Of a stretch of DNA of 64,000 bases, positions 10,782 through 22,319 are shown piece after piece. The first letter of the stretch is position 1. Every line of letters begins with the position of its first letter. The translations under genes were made by a program, and so were the position numbers. The notes beneath the pieces were generated by a model. The model was not told the DNA's origin. It saw only the letters and a program-made list of their open reading frames with translations, and made no database searches. This DNA is from Larix kaempferi (Eukaryota; Streptophyta; Pinopsida; Pinales; Pinaceae): NCBI GenBank assembly GCA_027924585.1, contig BSBM01001138.1:14682501-14746500 (forward strand), written 5' to 3'.

Positions 10782-12206
10782 TTAATCAAAGAAGTCGGAA
10801 ATACACAAATAAAGAGGGGATCCATATACTTTATTTCTCCTCCCGTTCTTACTTAATGGTGCATCCATATACTGCTCCTCAGGCATATAATTCTCTTGCC
10901 ATGATATCTCAGCAAGTACAGGAGAAGACACAGGTGAGGTTGTAAGTCTCCTTGCAGCTATCACTGCAAAGCCAAAGATTGAACCCTTCTCCTTTTTTAG
11001 TTGCTTTTGCGGTTCTTGGTGATCATTGGTATTAGGTAGGTTCCAGTTATCAGATAGAGGGATTATTCCACTAATTTTAATTTCATGAATAGCACTTATG
11101 GACTTAGAATCCAGAGGTATGGGAGGAAAAGGTTGTTTATGAAGTTTCATAGAAGCTGGAGGATAATCACCCTTGAAGTTAAACTCAACTACAGAGCCTG
11201 GCTCAACGTCTTCAGAGACAAGCCATTATAAGGTACTAGATAGCTCTGTGTTTAAGCCAACCAAAGAACTGACAGATGTGTCATTGGACTCTCGTCAATT
11301 TGGCTTGTCTTCATTGCTTGAATTCAAGATACATACAAAATTGGATATTCTATTTTCTACACTTTTTCCAAGATGTATGTTTTGATTAACTGGTATACAT
11401 CCTTCAGAAGCATCAACTTTTTGTTCATTTTCAAATGAATATGAATGTTTAGCTTCAAATTCAATTTTGGAAGTTGAATCTAGGGATAATATAGACATGT
11501 CCTTTTCTGTTGCATTCTCAGTTTCCATTTGATTTACTGAGGGTAACAATTGTCCTTTTATACAGTCAGACTCGCACCTAACTTTCGCATCAGATAAAAA
11601 GGGCAATCCTTTGCAATCAAGAAGTTGAATGGTAACAAATTTACTCCCATCAGTAGCTTTATTGGATATTATTGATTTTGTGGTCTCTCAACATTTTGCA
11701 GGGATTGCTTCAAAACCCAAACTTTCTTATCCAACCTGTAAAGCAACAATTCCACCTGAAAAGTCCAACTGATATGGACTCTTTTTAACAACTGCACTAG
11801 AGGTGTCTTTTGGATTACATGCATCACCATTAGATAACTATAAGTGCAGTTTACTTTGAATATCTTCAGTCATAAAGTCTTATTTATTACCTTCAGCAAT
11901 AACGTTTTGACAAAGTTCCAAAGATTGTTGATCCAAGTCACTTTTTTGGCTGCACTCATCCTGATGAGGTCTGAAAGAGGATCCATCCTTCTGTTGTACT
12001 AGCAACGACAGATTTAAAGAAATTCCAGGGTTTGAATTAAGCCTCAGTTGAGATGCTTGAGATGGACTGGATGGAATACGACTTTTAAAGATAGTAGCAG
12101 CTTTCCTATGAGAAGGTGAAGGAATGGTACAAGGCGAAGCACAACCATAGTTAGGCCGGATAGAAAGATTTACAGATGTGACTAGTGCCGTTCCCTTGAC
12201 ATACAT
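10782..12206 (-). pseudogene. Unrecognised decayed protein-coding exon
   Basis: A single minus-strand frame runs for about 475 codons and is broken by a handful of stops (near 11878, 11840, 11720, 11690, 11295 and 11230). The three open stretches 12206-11880, 11606-11295 and 11150-10782 are all in phase. The protein is rich in Ser, Asn, Lys and Glu with low-complexity character (SPSHRKAATIFKSRIPSSPS, NPGISLNLSLLVQQKDGSS, FGFAVIAARRLTTSPVSSP), typical of a disordered plant regulatory protein. No domain was recognised. Coherence across about 1.4 kb argues for a real, recently inactivated exon carried by the CACTA. Confidence 0.6.
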
Positions 12207-13862
12207 ATACCCTCTGGTTACCGCTTATAAATCGAACCTTAAATAGTAAAAAGAAAGGCCAAAACAGACTCATTCACTCAATAAAATATCCTTTTTCAGA
12301 GGGAAGGTCGAGGCCCCTCATCGGCTAGACGATAAGAGTGGTTGATTCATAGCATTGGAACACATACAATATAGTGTGATCTACACCTTTCTGGCTCTAC
12401 TAATGGGAAAGGGCGTTGTAAGGGCTAACTAAAAGACTCTCGATTCGCCGGAATCCGGTAGAGCAATTTTTGACAAAACCATAATTTGGAGTGATCAGAT
12501 CGCAATTTCAGCAATCTGGGTTGTTTTAAAATTGGGCAATTTTTCTAATTAGTCTAGAAAAGACAATCCCAATTGCTGAAATTACAAAAATGCAAAACTA
12601 GCAATTTCCAACCAGAATTTTAACCTGTTTTTATCCCAAAATCGCCCGAAAAGCAAGGCATTTTGGTTGTATTTTATCCTACGCAGCGGGAAAGAGTCCT
12701 GGCATTGATTAAAACCAGGGCCTTATTTGTTCGGGTGTTTAAGGATGAGGTGAATCAATCTCAACCTCATCATTATTGACATTATTAGACAATTTCTTTA
12801 AAATATCGAGGCGGACAATGGAAAATATTTAAACATAACTCGTCAGGGGTTGCCAGTGGAAAATGTTGAAGGATTTTGAGGGTCCCGAAATGGGTTTGTG
12901 CTGCCATTATTCCTATTGTTTTCTCTTTGGTTTGCAACAACGCTTCCATGGGAATTGCACAGACGCTCGTATTGTCATCCTCATTTTAATAAAACATTTC
13001 ATCAAAACTATGTATAGAGGAGACATTTATGGAATCCACATATAAACTATAAAATATAGTAACCAAGTAATTTATTCAGGTAAAAATTGTAGTCCACATA
13101 CAAAATCCAAGCTATCTACAAATGATTATAATAATGCAGAGGCATGTCAAGTGTTTGAGAAAACTGTACTAATGGAGAGAAGCATCAAATATTTTTTAGC
13201 ACAATATCCCAATTCGTATATGGGTTTTCACCTTGCAATTTCAACTCCCACAATGATTTCAGAGGGCATATCCAATGGACTTTTCTCTACATTTGATTAA
13301 GTGAACACAATGTGTAATTTCACAGATAACAACAGTGCGGGCTTGTAATTACAGGCGAAGAAATTCATGCTGGGCATATTAAGACAATGAATATAAAGTG
13401 TATGGGGTGTTGTAAGAAGATAACGTTTGAACTTTTCAAAGGTTGCGTAAGGACAAGGTCTAGAAGACGGGATTTGGGTAGTGGAGGGAGAATTGATACA
13501 CGAAGTACAAGCACTTAAACACATGTTTTCCACTCCATCTGGTTTCTTATGTGAAATCATAGTGAGCCATTTCCTGCATATGATATGAGAATGACTTGAA
13601 AAGAAAGAAATGCAGATGATCTGAAAGAGACCAATGAGGATGATGTGGAAGTTCTCAGGAACAAGGAACACAAGAGAAATGAGTTGTTTAGAAAATGTTG
13701 CTTACAAAACTGGATTTCAGATGGGTTAGATGTCGTTTATAAAAGTTGGGGATGGGATAATGAAGTTTTATTTGTAGAATGTATAGGCAGAGGGATGATT
13801 TTGAAAGAGGCCAAATAGGAGAATCACATGATTCTGTCATGGATCTGGTTATTGGGTTTAGT
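12207..13862. other. No recognisable feature
   Basis: Mixed sequence, not repetitive within the window. The start (12207-12300) would be the upstream intron or flank of the preceding decayed exon, and the end adjoins the RBOH fragment. A 124-codon open frame (13671-13297 minus) has no recognisable domain. Confidence 0.45.
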
Positions 13863-14344
13863 GGCCATTTGGGTGGTGCCCGGACTGGTTCCTCGTCTAG
13901 AAAACCAGGGCTAAAGAGTACCAGGTTTGCATAATTTCTCAGACAAGATCAGGATTTGATAGAAATCACATTGGATATTAGTGATGATTATGTTGCCATC
14001 AACAGTATAAAAAATGCATCTAAGGTGGCAGAGGATCCAGAAATGACATTTTTAGCTAGGAAATTGGAGACAAAAGCTTCGTTTGGTTCCTCGGTCATTA
14101 ATTTAAAAATAAAACAGGTTTCACATGAGCTCCAGAGAATTGCATCCGTGTCTTCAAGAAAAAACCCATCCCCAAGGGAGAATAAGATAGTAACAGGAGC
14201 AAAACATGCATTAAAAGGATTAAAATTTATTAGCAAAATTGCTCATAATGCTGACCAACAGGCATTTTGAAGAGATTTGATGACCTTGTTGTTAATGGTC
14301 TGCTCTCACGTTCATATTTTGGGACCCAAGATTCATCAGTCTGA
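13863..14344 (+). pseudogene. NADPH oxidase (RBOH) N-terminal exon fragment
   Basis: The frame reads GHLGGARTGSSSRKPGLKS, a stop at 13932, then DLIEITLDISDDYVAINS, AEDPEMTFLARKLETKASFG, IKQVSHELQRIASVSSRK and AKHALKGLKFISK. A 1-base shift at about 14270 leads to KRFDDLVVNGLLSRSYFG, and a stop follows at 14342. This is the N-terminal cytosolic region of plant respiratory burst oxidase homologs, upstream of the EF hands. The EF-hand, ferric-reductase and FAD/NADPH domains are missing. RBOH makes superoxide at the plasma membrane; this piece cannot. It lies on the plus strand, opposite to the neighbouring captured fragments. Confidence 0.9.
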
Positions 14345-15348
14345 AAAATCATAACAAGCCTGAAGTTCACAACGTGAGATAGGTGTCTTCTTTATATTTG
14401 TATATAAATGAGCCTATTTGTCTTCTTCCGGTTTAGACTCATTCTCCTACAGTTTTTTAATGTTTCCTTCAAGGACACTTCAATGTTTTTCACTTCTATG
14501 TTTGCAAAAAATATACTATTTAAAAATTACCCTTGATATAGACAATAAAACGGGCGCTTTAATTTTATGCAAGCTCCACAATACACTAAAGCCATGGTTT
14601 ACTAATAGGATTGCCAATCTGTCCTTACAACTCAAAAAGTATTATATCAGAGTACTAAAAAGTGACAGACAAGAGTGTTGTAGCTAATTTATTATATAAA
14701 GCAAGTTTGGTTATTCTCATTAGGAACCACTCACCTAATCTCTTAAATATAACATTAACTTAGATGCCATCTTTGTATTACATTTGACTAATTTATCGTT
14801 GTATTACATTACATTATATTATTACTCTTAGAGTCACATCCTTAGATAAAAGAAACATTACCATGGAAATCACGAAGAGCACCCTATGCAATTCTTGTAC
14901 CGAAATATCAGGAAAGAAAGATAGTTTGCATATTTCTATACAGTTAAATATTTTTTTTCTTTTTGAATGTACATTATAGGCGGAATGTGATAGATTTGTT
15001 GATGAGGCAAAGGAAATCATTTGCAGGAGAGTTTCTTATTTTGTAAACTCTATAAACATATCAGACTATAGATTTACAATTGTCCCATATATTCATCTTC
15101 TCCCATGGGTTGTTTGTAATTGTTTTGTGCTTATTGAGTTCGCTATACAATTGTTTGTTTCTCTTCCACCAAATTGTTACTGAGAGGAGGGTAGGGCAAT
15201 TTGTTTCTATCCCTTTTGATTGTTGTGGCAGTAAGAACTTTGATGCCTAGATAGAGAGCGAGAATGTCTCCAATTACTTTGATTAGGATGTAAACATGGT
15301 GAAAATGTGGATGGTAAAAATATAGTTATAACAAAACAAGAATAGAAG
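14345..15348. other. No recognisable feature
   Basis: AT-rich DNA following the RBOH exon; it may include decayed RBOH intron. No second RBOH exon was found. Confidence 0.45.
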
Positions 15349-15354
15349 AATCAT

Positions 15355-16630
15355 CCACGGGGGGTTCACTAGCAAGGACATATAATATCACGTCCATTCA
15401 TATTGGGGGTTTGAATACTCCTAAAAACCTCTAAAATATATTTCCTCGTATTAAGGGGTCAAGGGGGGGTTTTTAATTTGACATAGTAATATAAATATTA
15501 GGGGTTATTTTATTTGGGTGAGTTGAGGAATAACCTCCAAATCGTGGGATGGATTCATACCTCCAAATCATGGGCTCAATTCATACCTCCAAATTGCGGG
15601 TTGGATTCAACCAGTCTTATTTTTTTTCTAAGGAATAACCTCTGAATCATAGTTGGCCTAGATTCATACCTCCAAATCATGGGATGGATTCATATTAGTC
15701 CTAACTACTGCCAAGGAATAACCTCCAAATCGTGGGATGGATGTATACCTCCAAATCATTGAACTTATAAAGCATTTTTTTTTAGAATAATTTTCTTCAT
15801 GAATGTGATTTATCTAAGCTTTCATTGGCCCCAGGGCCATGACAATGGGTAATAAAAAAATCATAAGAAAATAATAAAATTCATGAATGTGATCTTCCCC
15901 TTGATGATATGTGCTCTTAAATTCCTAGTCAACTTCAATAAATGTGATATGTCCTTTTAAATAGGAAACCCTTTTGACAGGAAGGTAGGGAAGTCCATCC
16001 ACAAAATGGTTTCAATTTTTCATTTTTATGGATTTTAATTTATTAAGCTTATAGAAAACACGAGCTCTCTATGGCTATACTTTTATTTACATGATATAAA
16101 ATTTGTAGATTAACAGGTTATGGTGTGAAACATCTACAATCCTCATCTTTTCTAAGCATTTCATAACTATTATACTATTAGTATTTAACATTTTTTGTTA
16201 CATTGATCTCTTGACTCGGTTTCCTTTTGAGCATTTTTCCTTCCCCATTAATATTTCATTGGGTCTTCCACTATCCAACGTTAAAAATTGTCTCAGTCTC
16301 CCATACAATCCCGGTGCGATCATTATTAGAATTATACTATTATTTTATTTAGCATCATGTTTTCTTATACTAAGATGCATTAGGGCTCCTGTTTGTTACA
16401 ACTTGATAATATGATATAAAGGGGGTATTAAAAATGGGTTGATAAAAATGGATACCTACAATATCTGGTGAAACTAGAGGTTTTCTTAATTGGAAAGGTA
16501 TATTGGGAGGGGGGTTCAACAATATAGTTTTAGGGGGCATTTTCCAATATTTTGTGAAATTAGGGATATTCTTTAATATTCTGTGAATGATCGTGCTATG
16601 TAACAAGTTCACTGAGTGAACCCCCCGTGG
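15355..16630. mobile_element. 1.28-kb terminal-inverted-repeat element
   Basis: The left end CCACGGGGGGTTCACT is matched by AGTGAACCCCCCGTGG at the right end (16-bp perfect inverted repeat). AATCAT flanks both sides (15349-15354 and 16631-16636), giving a 6-bp target duplication. Near the left end a unit of the type CCTCCAAATCGTGGGATGG plus ATTCATA is repeated about five times (15530-15760), and both subterminal zones have G-runs. The right end also contains the perfect palindrome GTTCACTGAGTGAAC. No coding capacity is seen. Superfamily is uncertain because a 6-bp duplication fits none of the common groups well. Confidence 0.75.
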
Positions 16631-16636
16631 AATCAT

Positions 16637-17213
16637 CAAATGATGTGGATTCAAGTTTCGGCATAATAGCACTATTATATGTCATCAGATGGTGCAAGAT
16701 CATGTTACTACAAAATAACAATAGATTAAGCAAATTATGAGGGATCTGGTTCATTTAGATCAGAAGCAATAGAAGAATAAAGATGACTCACATCTGGCAT
16801 ACAAGTCTCAAAATATCCAAAGCCTACTCTAACTGGTCTAATTACAGTAAAGTAAAACCAGTTTTTATTGATAGGTGCCAAAGCTAAAGACCAGCCATCT
16901 TACCAATTGCTAGTTTCCTTACAAACAAGCCTGATAAATATTTAAGCATTGACTAAATGTATCAAATAAAACCAAAACCATGCTGAGCTCATCATACCAT
17001 AATTTTACCGATCAAAGCTTTACATAATCCACATAATTTATAAATTTTACAAGACTTAACCTAGTAGATAAGAAACTGTACTTTCTAACATACTTACAGA
17101 AATACACTCAAGAAAAGAACATGACCACTTGCAAGTAGACCAAAAGAAAGCTGCATTCTAAGAACAAAATGATCAAAGTAGTTTGAATAGCAGGTTTTCA
17201 TATAGAAGTATAC
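16637..17213. other. No recognisable feature (downstream intron-like DNA of kinesin fragment)
   Basis: AT-rich sequence adjoining the GTATAC donor of the kinesin exon ending at 17214; on the minus strand it is positioned as that exon's intron. The next kinesin exon is not here. Confidence 0.4.
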
Positions 17214-17429
17214 TTGCTTTGAGTAGCTTTGTGTAGAATGGAGGAAACCTCCTTCCACTTGGTGACATCTACTATGGTAAGGTATGACAAAAAACTGTTT
17301 CCATTTTGGTCATGTTTAATAGTATATTGCTTTACTGGAGTACCATTATCAGAACAAGGTCCGTCTGCACCACCAAATTTAGTGGTACCCAAAAGATCTC
17401 GGATAGTTTCATTGTATATCTCCAGCATG
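17214..17429 (-). pseudogene. Kinesin-14 motor exon, main part (LEIYNETIRDLL)
   Basis: The minus strand encodes MLEIYNETIRDLLGTTKFGG, KQYTIKHDQNGN, LTIVDVTKWKEVSSILHKA and TQS, then a GT donor. This is the motor-domain region after loop 5 in plant C-terminal (kinesin-14, ATK/KATA type) motors. Its first eight bases lie at 20620-20627, separated by the 3190-bp insert 17430-20619. The join with one CAT reads GTATC-CAT-GCTGG (Val-Ser-Met-Leu), the expected family sequence. Confidence 0.9.
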
Positions 17430-17962
17430 CAGTGTGTTAGCTTTTAGACAGAATGAAATTATGAACACTTACACTGCAACTTATTAAAGAACAGAATCCC
17501 TCCATTGTATTTTTAACCGTGTATTTGGAAAACCATATCCAAAGAATATGGCACACAAACTAGTAATTACAATTAATCAGATATGAAGCATGGCCCAATT
17601 TTTTATATAGGGAAAATAAGGAAATTGACACCAATGCATACATTCAAAAGACAATGAATGGATACAACAATTCAGATAACAATTATGCGCTGTTAATGAT
17701 TTGGATTTTTATTGGCTTAAACTTAACTGGTAATGTAAATTGTTACAACCTAGCTTAGGGTATATTATTCCATCCCTTCAAGATGAATCAGTCAGCTATC
17801 CTTCAACCAGGTGTGGTATGCTATGGAGCCTTTTTTATTGATTGTATACCTATTTTGGGTCATCTCATGTTGACGGTGCAGTTTGACCACTAACCTACAT
17901 TTATGGAGAAATTTGACCACATGCATGCATTTATCACACAGTTTGACTGTCAACCTGCATAC

Positions 17963-18990
17963 CAAGTTCTCTTCATCAACTCCTATTGTTTCAAGCCACT
18001 TTTATTGGTCATATCGGTGAACACGTTTCCTAAGATTCTCAGGATGCAAACAGTGGCGCATCCATTGTTGTGTATCATGCTGCTCTACTCTCATTTCTTC
18101 CAGCCTAATTGTCAAATATTGCAAATAGGTCTGCATGTTACCGATGAGAAGTGAAAACAATATAAGCCCCAGGATTGCAAGGGTTATTGAAAAAACAACC
18201 TCTCCAACAAACTTGTTGGTTTCCAGACCCTGGCCAAGTGTGCTTAAGTTTTGTAGGCCCCACCATAAGCAGTAAAAATATTTCTGTACAAAATTTCTTG
18301 ATACAACAATCCATAGTAAAGTAATATTATTAGTATATATTCCAAAATTGAATGGTCCATCAGTCATAGGAGGACACTCAGCCATAATAATGTTATTCCA
18401 GTTGCTGAAACTATTATCACGGCTATCCCATAGTACTGATAATCAATTTTACACTCTGGAAAATGATTGTTGCATGCATTTCGCCAACAACTATCTTCTC
18501 GTTGGACTACAAGCAGATACCAGCAAGCTCCAACGAAATGACTTGCAAGCATGTATAAAATTAAATTGTAAGAAACCCTAGGCCCCCCCAATCCATGATG
18601 TTTCAATAAATACTCCGACCGTCTTTATCACCTCTAACGTAAGTGGATATATATGTAGAATCTTGGGAAATATTGAAAGAAGATGATAAACTTCAAAGAA
18701 TTCTTCAACCTCAAGACATCTGAGCCCGTCCTACTTTGGATGGACATCCAGGGAATGACCTGAGGAAAAGGAAATACAACAAGAATATCTATTCCAAAGG
18801 ATGTACAAAAGTACCACTTTGAAATTTGTACAGGATCTATCACAAGCTCTCCTCATTCAAAAACCCTAGATGACAGAGCTATGAAGGTTGTCTGAAACTA
18901 GAAGGCCATGTGAACTAAATAAAAGACATCAAGAATTGTTCGAAGAACAGTAGTAGTAATCGCTAAGTTCCAATCTATATTCAGGCATGT
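17963..18990 (-). pseudogene. Cyclic nucleotide-gated ion channel (CNGC) exon fragment
   Basis: The fragment runs on the minus strand from CLNIDWNLAITTTVLRTILD through FIALSSRVFE, GELVIDPVQISKWY, IYPLTLEVIKTVGVF, LILYMLASHFVGACWYLLVV, the pore LWWGLQNLSTLGQGLET, and IRLEEMRVEQHDTQQWM to GVDEENL at a GTATGC donor (17962). This covers about S2 to the C-linker of plant CNGCs. Breaks are stops near 18905, 18855 and 17990, a frameshift near 18590 and another near 18380. The N terminus and the cyclic-nucleotide and calmodulin-binding domains are absent. CNGCs are plasma-membrane cation channels, often for calcium signalling; this copy is inert. Confidence 0.9.
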
Positions 18991-20440
18991 TGTTGTATTA
19001 GAGTTACTATTTTGATGACGAAAGGAATTATTGAGGTCGAATCATCATTCATTAGCTAATTTCACATTGCATTTTGAAGGTTACTATGGCTTGTTTCCCA
19101 AGTGGTACTATATCTCAGCTCATTGGTGGTCAAAGGGATAATTTCATAAGGTTTAAGAATGATTCTGAATCAAGGAGATCTCTAGAAGGCTACTGGTTAC
19201 ACCTTCGATAGAGAATTGTTCAACCGACTACTGGATGGCATTCACCCTTGGTAGCAGAAATTAGACTATATCGGTTGGGAGTTTCAGTTCACCATTTTGT
19301 CTTTACATCTAGACAAAAGCCACAACCATCGCATCTTGAATCAGGGGTGCCATCCTTTACATCCTCAGGTAGGATAGATATTCAAGCTTTCAGATGGGAC
19401 AATCGGGATAGGGAGAGATAACTATAGTTTTGGGATAACTCACTTTGTTTCTGTCTTTTTTTAATTTAAATATTATGTTGAACTCATTGTAACATTTTAA
19501 TGACAAAAAAATTAGGGAAAATTTTCAACCATTATGCAAATTTCCGATTAAAATTTCAAAATTTCAAGACAGAAAAATGAGGGCAAAATTACAAGCATTC
19601 TGCAAATTTTCCATTAAAATTTCAATACAAAAAATTAAGCATCCACTTATTTTTTATAGATTGAATGAATTTCTATTTGGGCTAAATCTTCACATGCAAT
19701 GAATATTTGATATCTAAAAATTTCGAAATAAAGTAGTACAGACCCTACCGATTTCTCTGAGGCATGGATCCTGAAGATTCTATTTCAATTGATGCGCTTG
19801 AGGCGGTCCTCCCATGAATACAACTTCTTGTATTCATTGAGAAATTTCTCCCTAGGGCATTATTCTTGTCTCGAGGTTACAAAATTCCTTGGGTTTCTCC
19901 TACTCGTCCACCTGATTTGTTGCTCTGTTGTATTTATTACAGAATTTGAATTCAAATTTGATCGATGAGAAGGAACCAGAGTTTCCCTCCCAATCCAGAT
20001 TGATGCACAGGCTACATGACGCATCATCTTCTTTCACCACAAAAATCGAGTGGATAAATGCCCTATCTATTGGTCGACAGTCGAGGGATGTATCAATGCC
20101 TCGACATTCATCAACGTTAGAGTCTACAGAGGTTGTGAAACATGGCTGGTGCTATAATTAATGGAGTAGCAAAGGGTGCTTAGCTTTTTGCGATGGAACA
20201 AGAGTGGAAATGCTTGAGATGGTGATGGGGGAATATGTTTTTCTAGAAACCCTAAGGCCATTCCTGGATGTGTGGCAGTGGCTGTAAACTCTTAATTCAA
20301 AGTTCAAGATAACTATATTATCAGTAATTACTTCCATGATGCCATCGAGGTTCCTGTGATATCTATCCATTTGCCATGCCCGCTATGCAATGTAGTGTGA
20401 ACCGTCTCTGCCTATGATCCCATCTACAAGGGTTAAGCTA
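18991..20440. other. Unassigned cargo of the 3.19-kb insert
   Basis: No family recognised. An open plus frame (19928-20161, with FPSQSRLMHRLHDASSSFTT) and a low-complexity A/T zone with repeated TTTTCNATTAAAATTTCAA (19540-19640) are present. Some may be further captured gene sequence. Confidence 0.35.
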
Positions 20441-20619
20441 AGACCCGTGTAGTGTTAGATATTTTGAAACCCACGAAAACCTTTTTCGTGGAAAATTTTA
20501 ATTATAAAAATTAAAAAAAAAATAAGGGGGAGTTTGAGACGAAAGGTACTTTTGAGACCTTTCGTCTCAAATAAATGTCTTAAACCACCCCCTTGTAACC
20601 ACCCCCTTGTGTAGTAGTG

Positions 20620-20627
20620 ATGGATAC
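20620..20627 (-). pseudogene. First eight bases of the interrupted kinesin exon
   Basis: After the acceptor TTATTTTCAG the minus strand reads GTATCCAT and is then broken by the CACTA-like insert. It continues at 17429. The intron before it (20773-20628) has GT and AG borders. Confidence 0.8.
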
Positions 20628-20773
20628 CTGAAAATAAGGAAGATGTAAAGAAATTTGGTGTCAAATGAAACTTGCATCTGCCACATCTTGCTTCTAAATA
20701 AATCCAAACAAACAAAAAGCTTTTCTTGAAGTGTGTTCAAAAGCACATTAGGAATGGAAGTTGAGTAGTCCAC

Positions 20774-20935
20774 CTGCATTCTGAAGCTCCATCCTTGGGA
20801 AGAAAGTGCTTGGCTGGTTTTGAAATTATACTCCAAAGATCTTGGTATAAGTCCTTTGTGCTCAAGAAAATCTGGTTTACCAAGCATCGTGTAATTTTTC
20901 CCAGAGCCTGTTTGTCCATAGGTAATGATGCAAAC
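20774..20935 (-). pseudogene. Kinesin-14 motor exon with P-loop
   Basis: From the acceptor TTTCGCAG the minus strand encodes [35 protein letters not shown], then [17 protein letters not shown], ending at a GT donor with phase 0. It is the ATP-binding exon of a kinesin-14 motor. The P-loop consensus GQTGSGKT has become GQTGSGKN, changing the Thr that coordinates magnesium, so even the intact exon would be catalytically damaged. It joins in phase to the next exon (Val-Ser-Met-Leu). Confidence 0.92.
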
Positions 20936-22135
20936 CTGCGAAATGCATTGAAAAACATATTCTCAATAGAAATACAATATATTGTATGGGCATGCCCTAC
21001 TGAAGTGTCCCAAATCGATAGCATTTGTAGACATAAAGTGGCTTAAAACAAAGCAGGCGCACAATGGAATTCTGGGATTAAAACAATAAAACATCAGACA
21101 TAACAACCCTAGCATAAAAATATTATTTGTTCTTTGCATTCCGCTCTTTCATGACAATCTCATACACCATAGCTCATAGACCTTATATTGTCCATGCCAT
21201 TCATTTAGTGTGCATTCATTAGAAACACTCAACCCTTATTGTTAAGATCATCATGTCCTCATGTCAGTATTTATGTTCATTACTTGGAACTTTTATCATA
21301 AGGAAAATCTTCATTATAACAGACAACACCTTAAACACATAAATACAAGAGAAATGACAGTTTTTAGTTCACAGCCAAAAAAGTTTTTCATATTAGAGTT
21401 AAACACATATATGCATCCTAATGTAAGCATACAAAACCCTAGGTGCTATGGGATCACAACACGGAAGAAATATAGAATAAAGTAAATGAAGGAGCCTCAC
21501 AAGACATATTCCTCAGCTACAGGTATAGAACATTAACGTTCTTGGCCATTGAGAACTCTCCTATACATGGCCCTATCATCCTGTATCCCTTGCACTTGTA
21601 TTTATGGCTATAATCTAGCAGTTTTGAAAACCTACCACACCCACATAACTGAGCTGACCTGGCAAGCTGCACCCACATTTCAGATAGATTTATTGCAAAT
21701 TTTTCAACCTTTGCCTATACCTCACACCTCAATGTAGCATTTAACTTTTAATTTTTACCACCAGCATAGATCCATCTTAAAAGGGGATCCGCCAAGCACC
21801 AAGAGGGATTAAATCTGTCGAGCTGCAAACCCATTTTTAGAGTTCAAATGTTGAGGAAGCCTTTTAATTTATCTGATTTGTGTAGTTTTATTTAAATGCA
21901 AACCCCTTTTTAGAGTGCAAATGTTGAGAAGAGGATATAAAGTCATCTATAATAGTTTTAATGCATTTACCTATTCAAATGTCAAAGTTGTGCTTCTTGT
22001 TGTATTGTAAAAACTGAAAATTACAAGAGGCCTCGCTTGCCATAAGAGGTTACCATGATGATCAAAATATTAGTTAAAAACTTAAAATAAGGTTTTCCTT
22101 TAATTTGTGAATAAAATGTTCATCAAGATAAAAAC
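20936..22135. other. Intron-like DNA between kinesin exons
   Basis: AT-rich. No exon recognised. It is the place where the order of the kinesin exons becomes non-collinear, so a rearrangement breakpoint should lie within it or in the intron beside it. Confidence 0.45.
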
Positions 22136-22240
22136 CTGAGTTTCTTTAAGGCGATCTCCAGTAGAGCCACTTCGGGAAAGACATTCACTTCCTTCAAGGT
22201 CAATCAAGTTCAGAACTCCATGCACTTGTTGCTCTGTGCT
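22136..22240 (-). pseudogene. Kinesin-14 motor exon with switch II
   Basis: The minus strand encodes [19 protein letters not shown], then [16 protein letters not shown]. The switch II motif DLAGSE is DLEGSE. Borders are AG (CTCTGTAG) and a GTTTTT donor. In a normal gene this exon lies downstream of the P-loop and LEIYNE exons, but here it is upstream (5' on the minus strand). Confidence 0.9.
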
Positions 22241-22319
22241 CTACAGAGGGAAGCATCATCATAACTGATTGTTTCAATTCAAATTTCAAATAACCATTCA
22301 ATACAGGATAGATACAAAC

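Larger units (their letters stand above)
17430..20619 (-). mobile_element. 3.19-kb CACTA-like insert carrying a CNGC exon
   Basis: The insert splits a kinesin exon and is flanked by CAT (20620-20622 and 17427-17429). Its minus-strand left end is CACTACTACACAAGGGGGTGG without the last base, the CACTA signature followed by two GGGGGTGGTT blocks and a short inverted repeat (GAGACGAAAGGT... ACCTTTCGTCTC). The other end is GCTAACACACTG, which does not mirror the left end well, so this terminus has diverged or the element is atypical. The cargo is the CNGC exon 17963-18990 plus unidentified DNA. Confidence 0.65.

Noticed and set aside
14814-15020. A second RBOH exon
   Set aside because: The frame has no match to EF-hand or transmembrane regions of RBOH.
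17963-18990. A functional CNGC gene
   Set aside because: Several stops and at least two frameshifts; no N terminus or nucleotide-binding domain.
20441-20619. A small independent CACTA MITE between GTGTAGTG at 20445 and GTGTAGTAGTG at 20609
   Set aside because: Both ends have the same orientation instead of inverted, and the CAT duplication places the real insert from 17430 to 20619.
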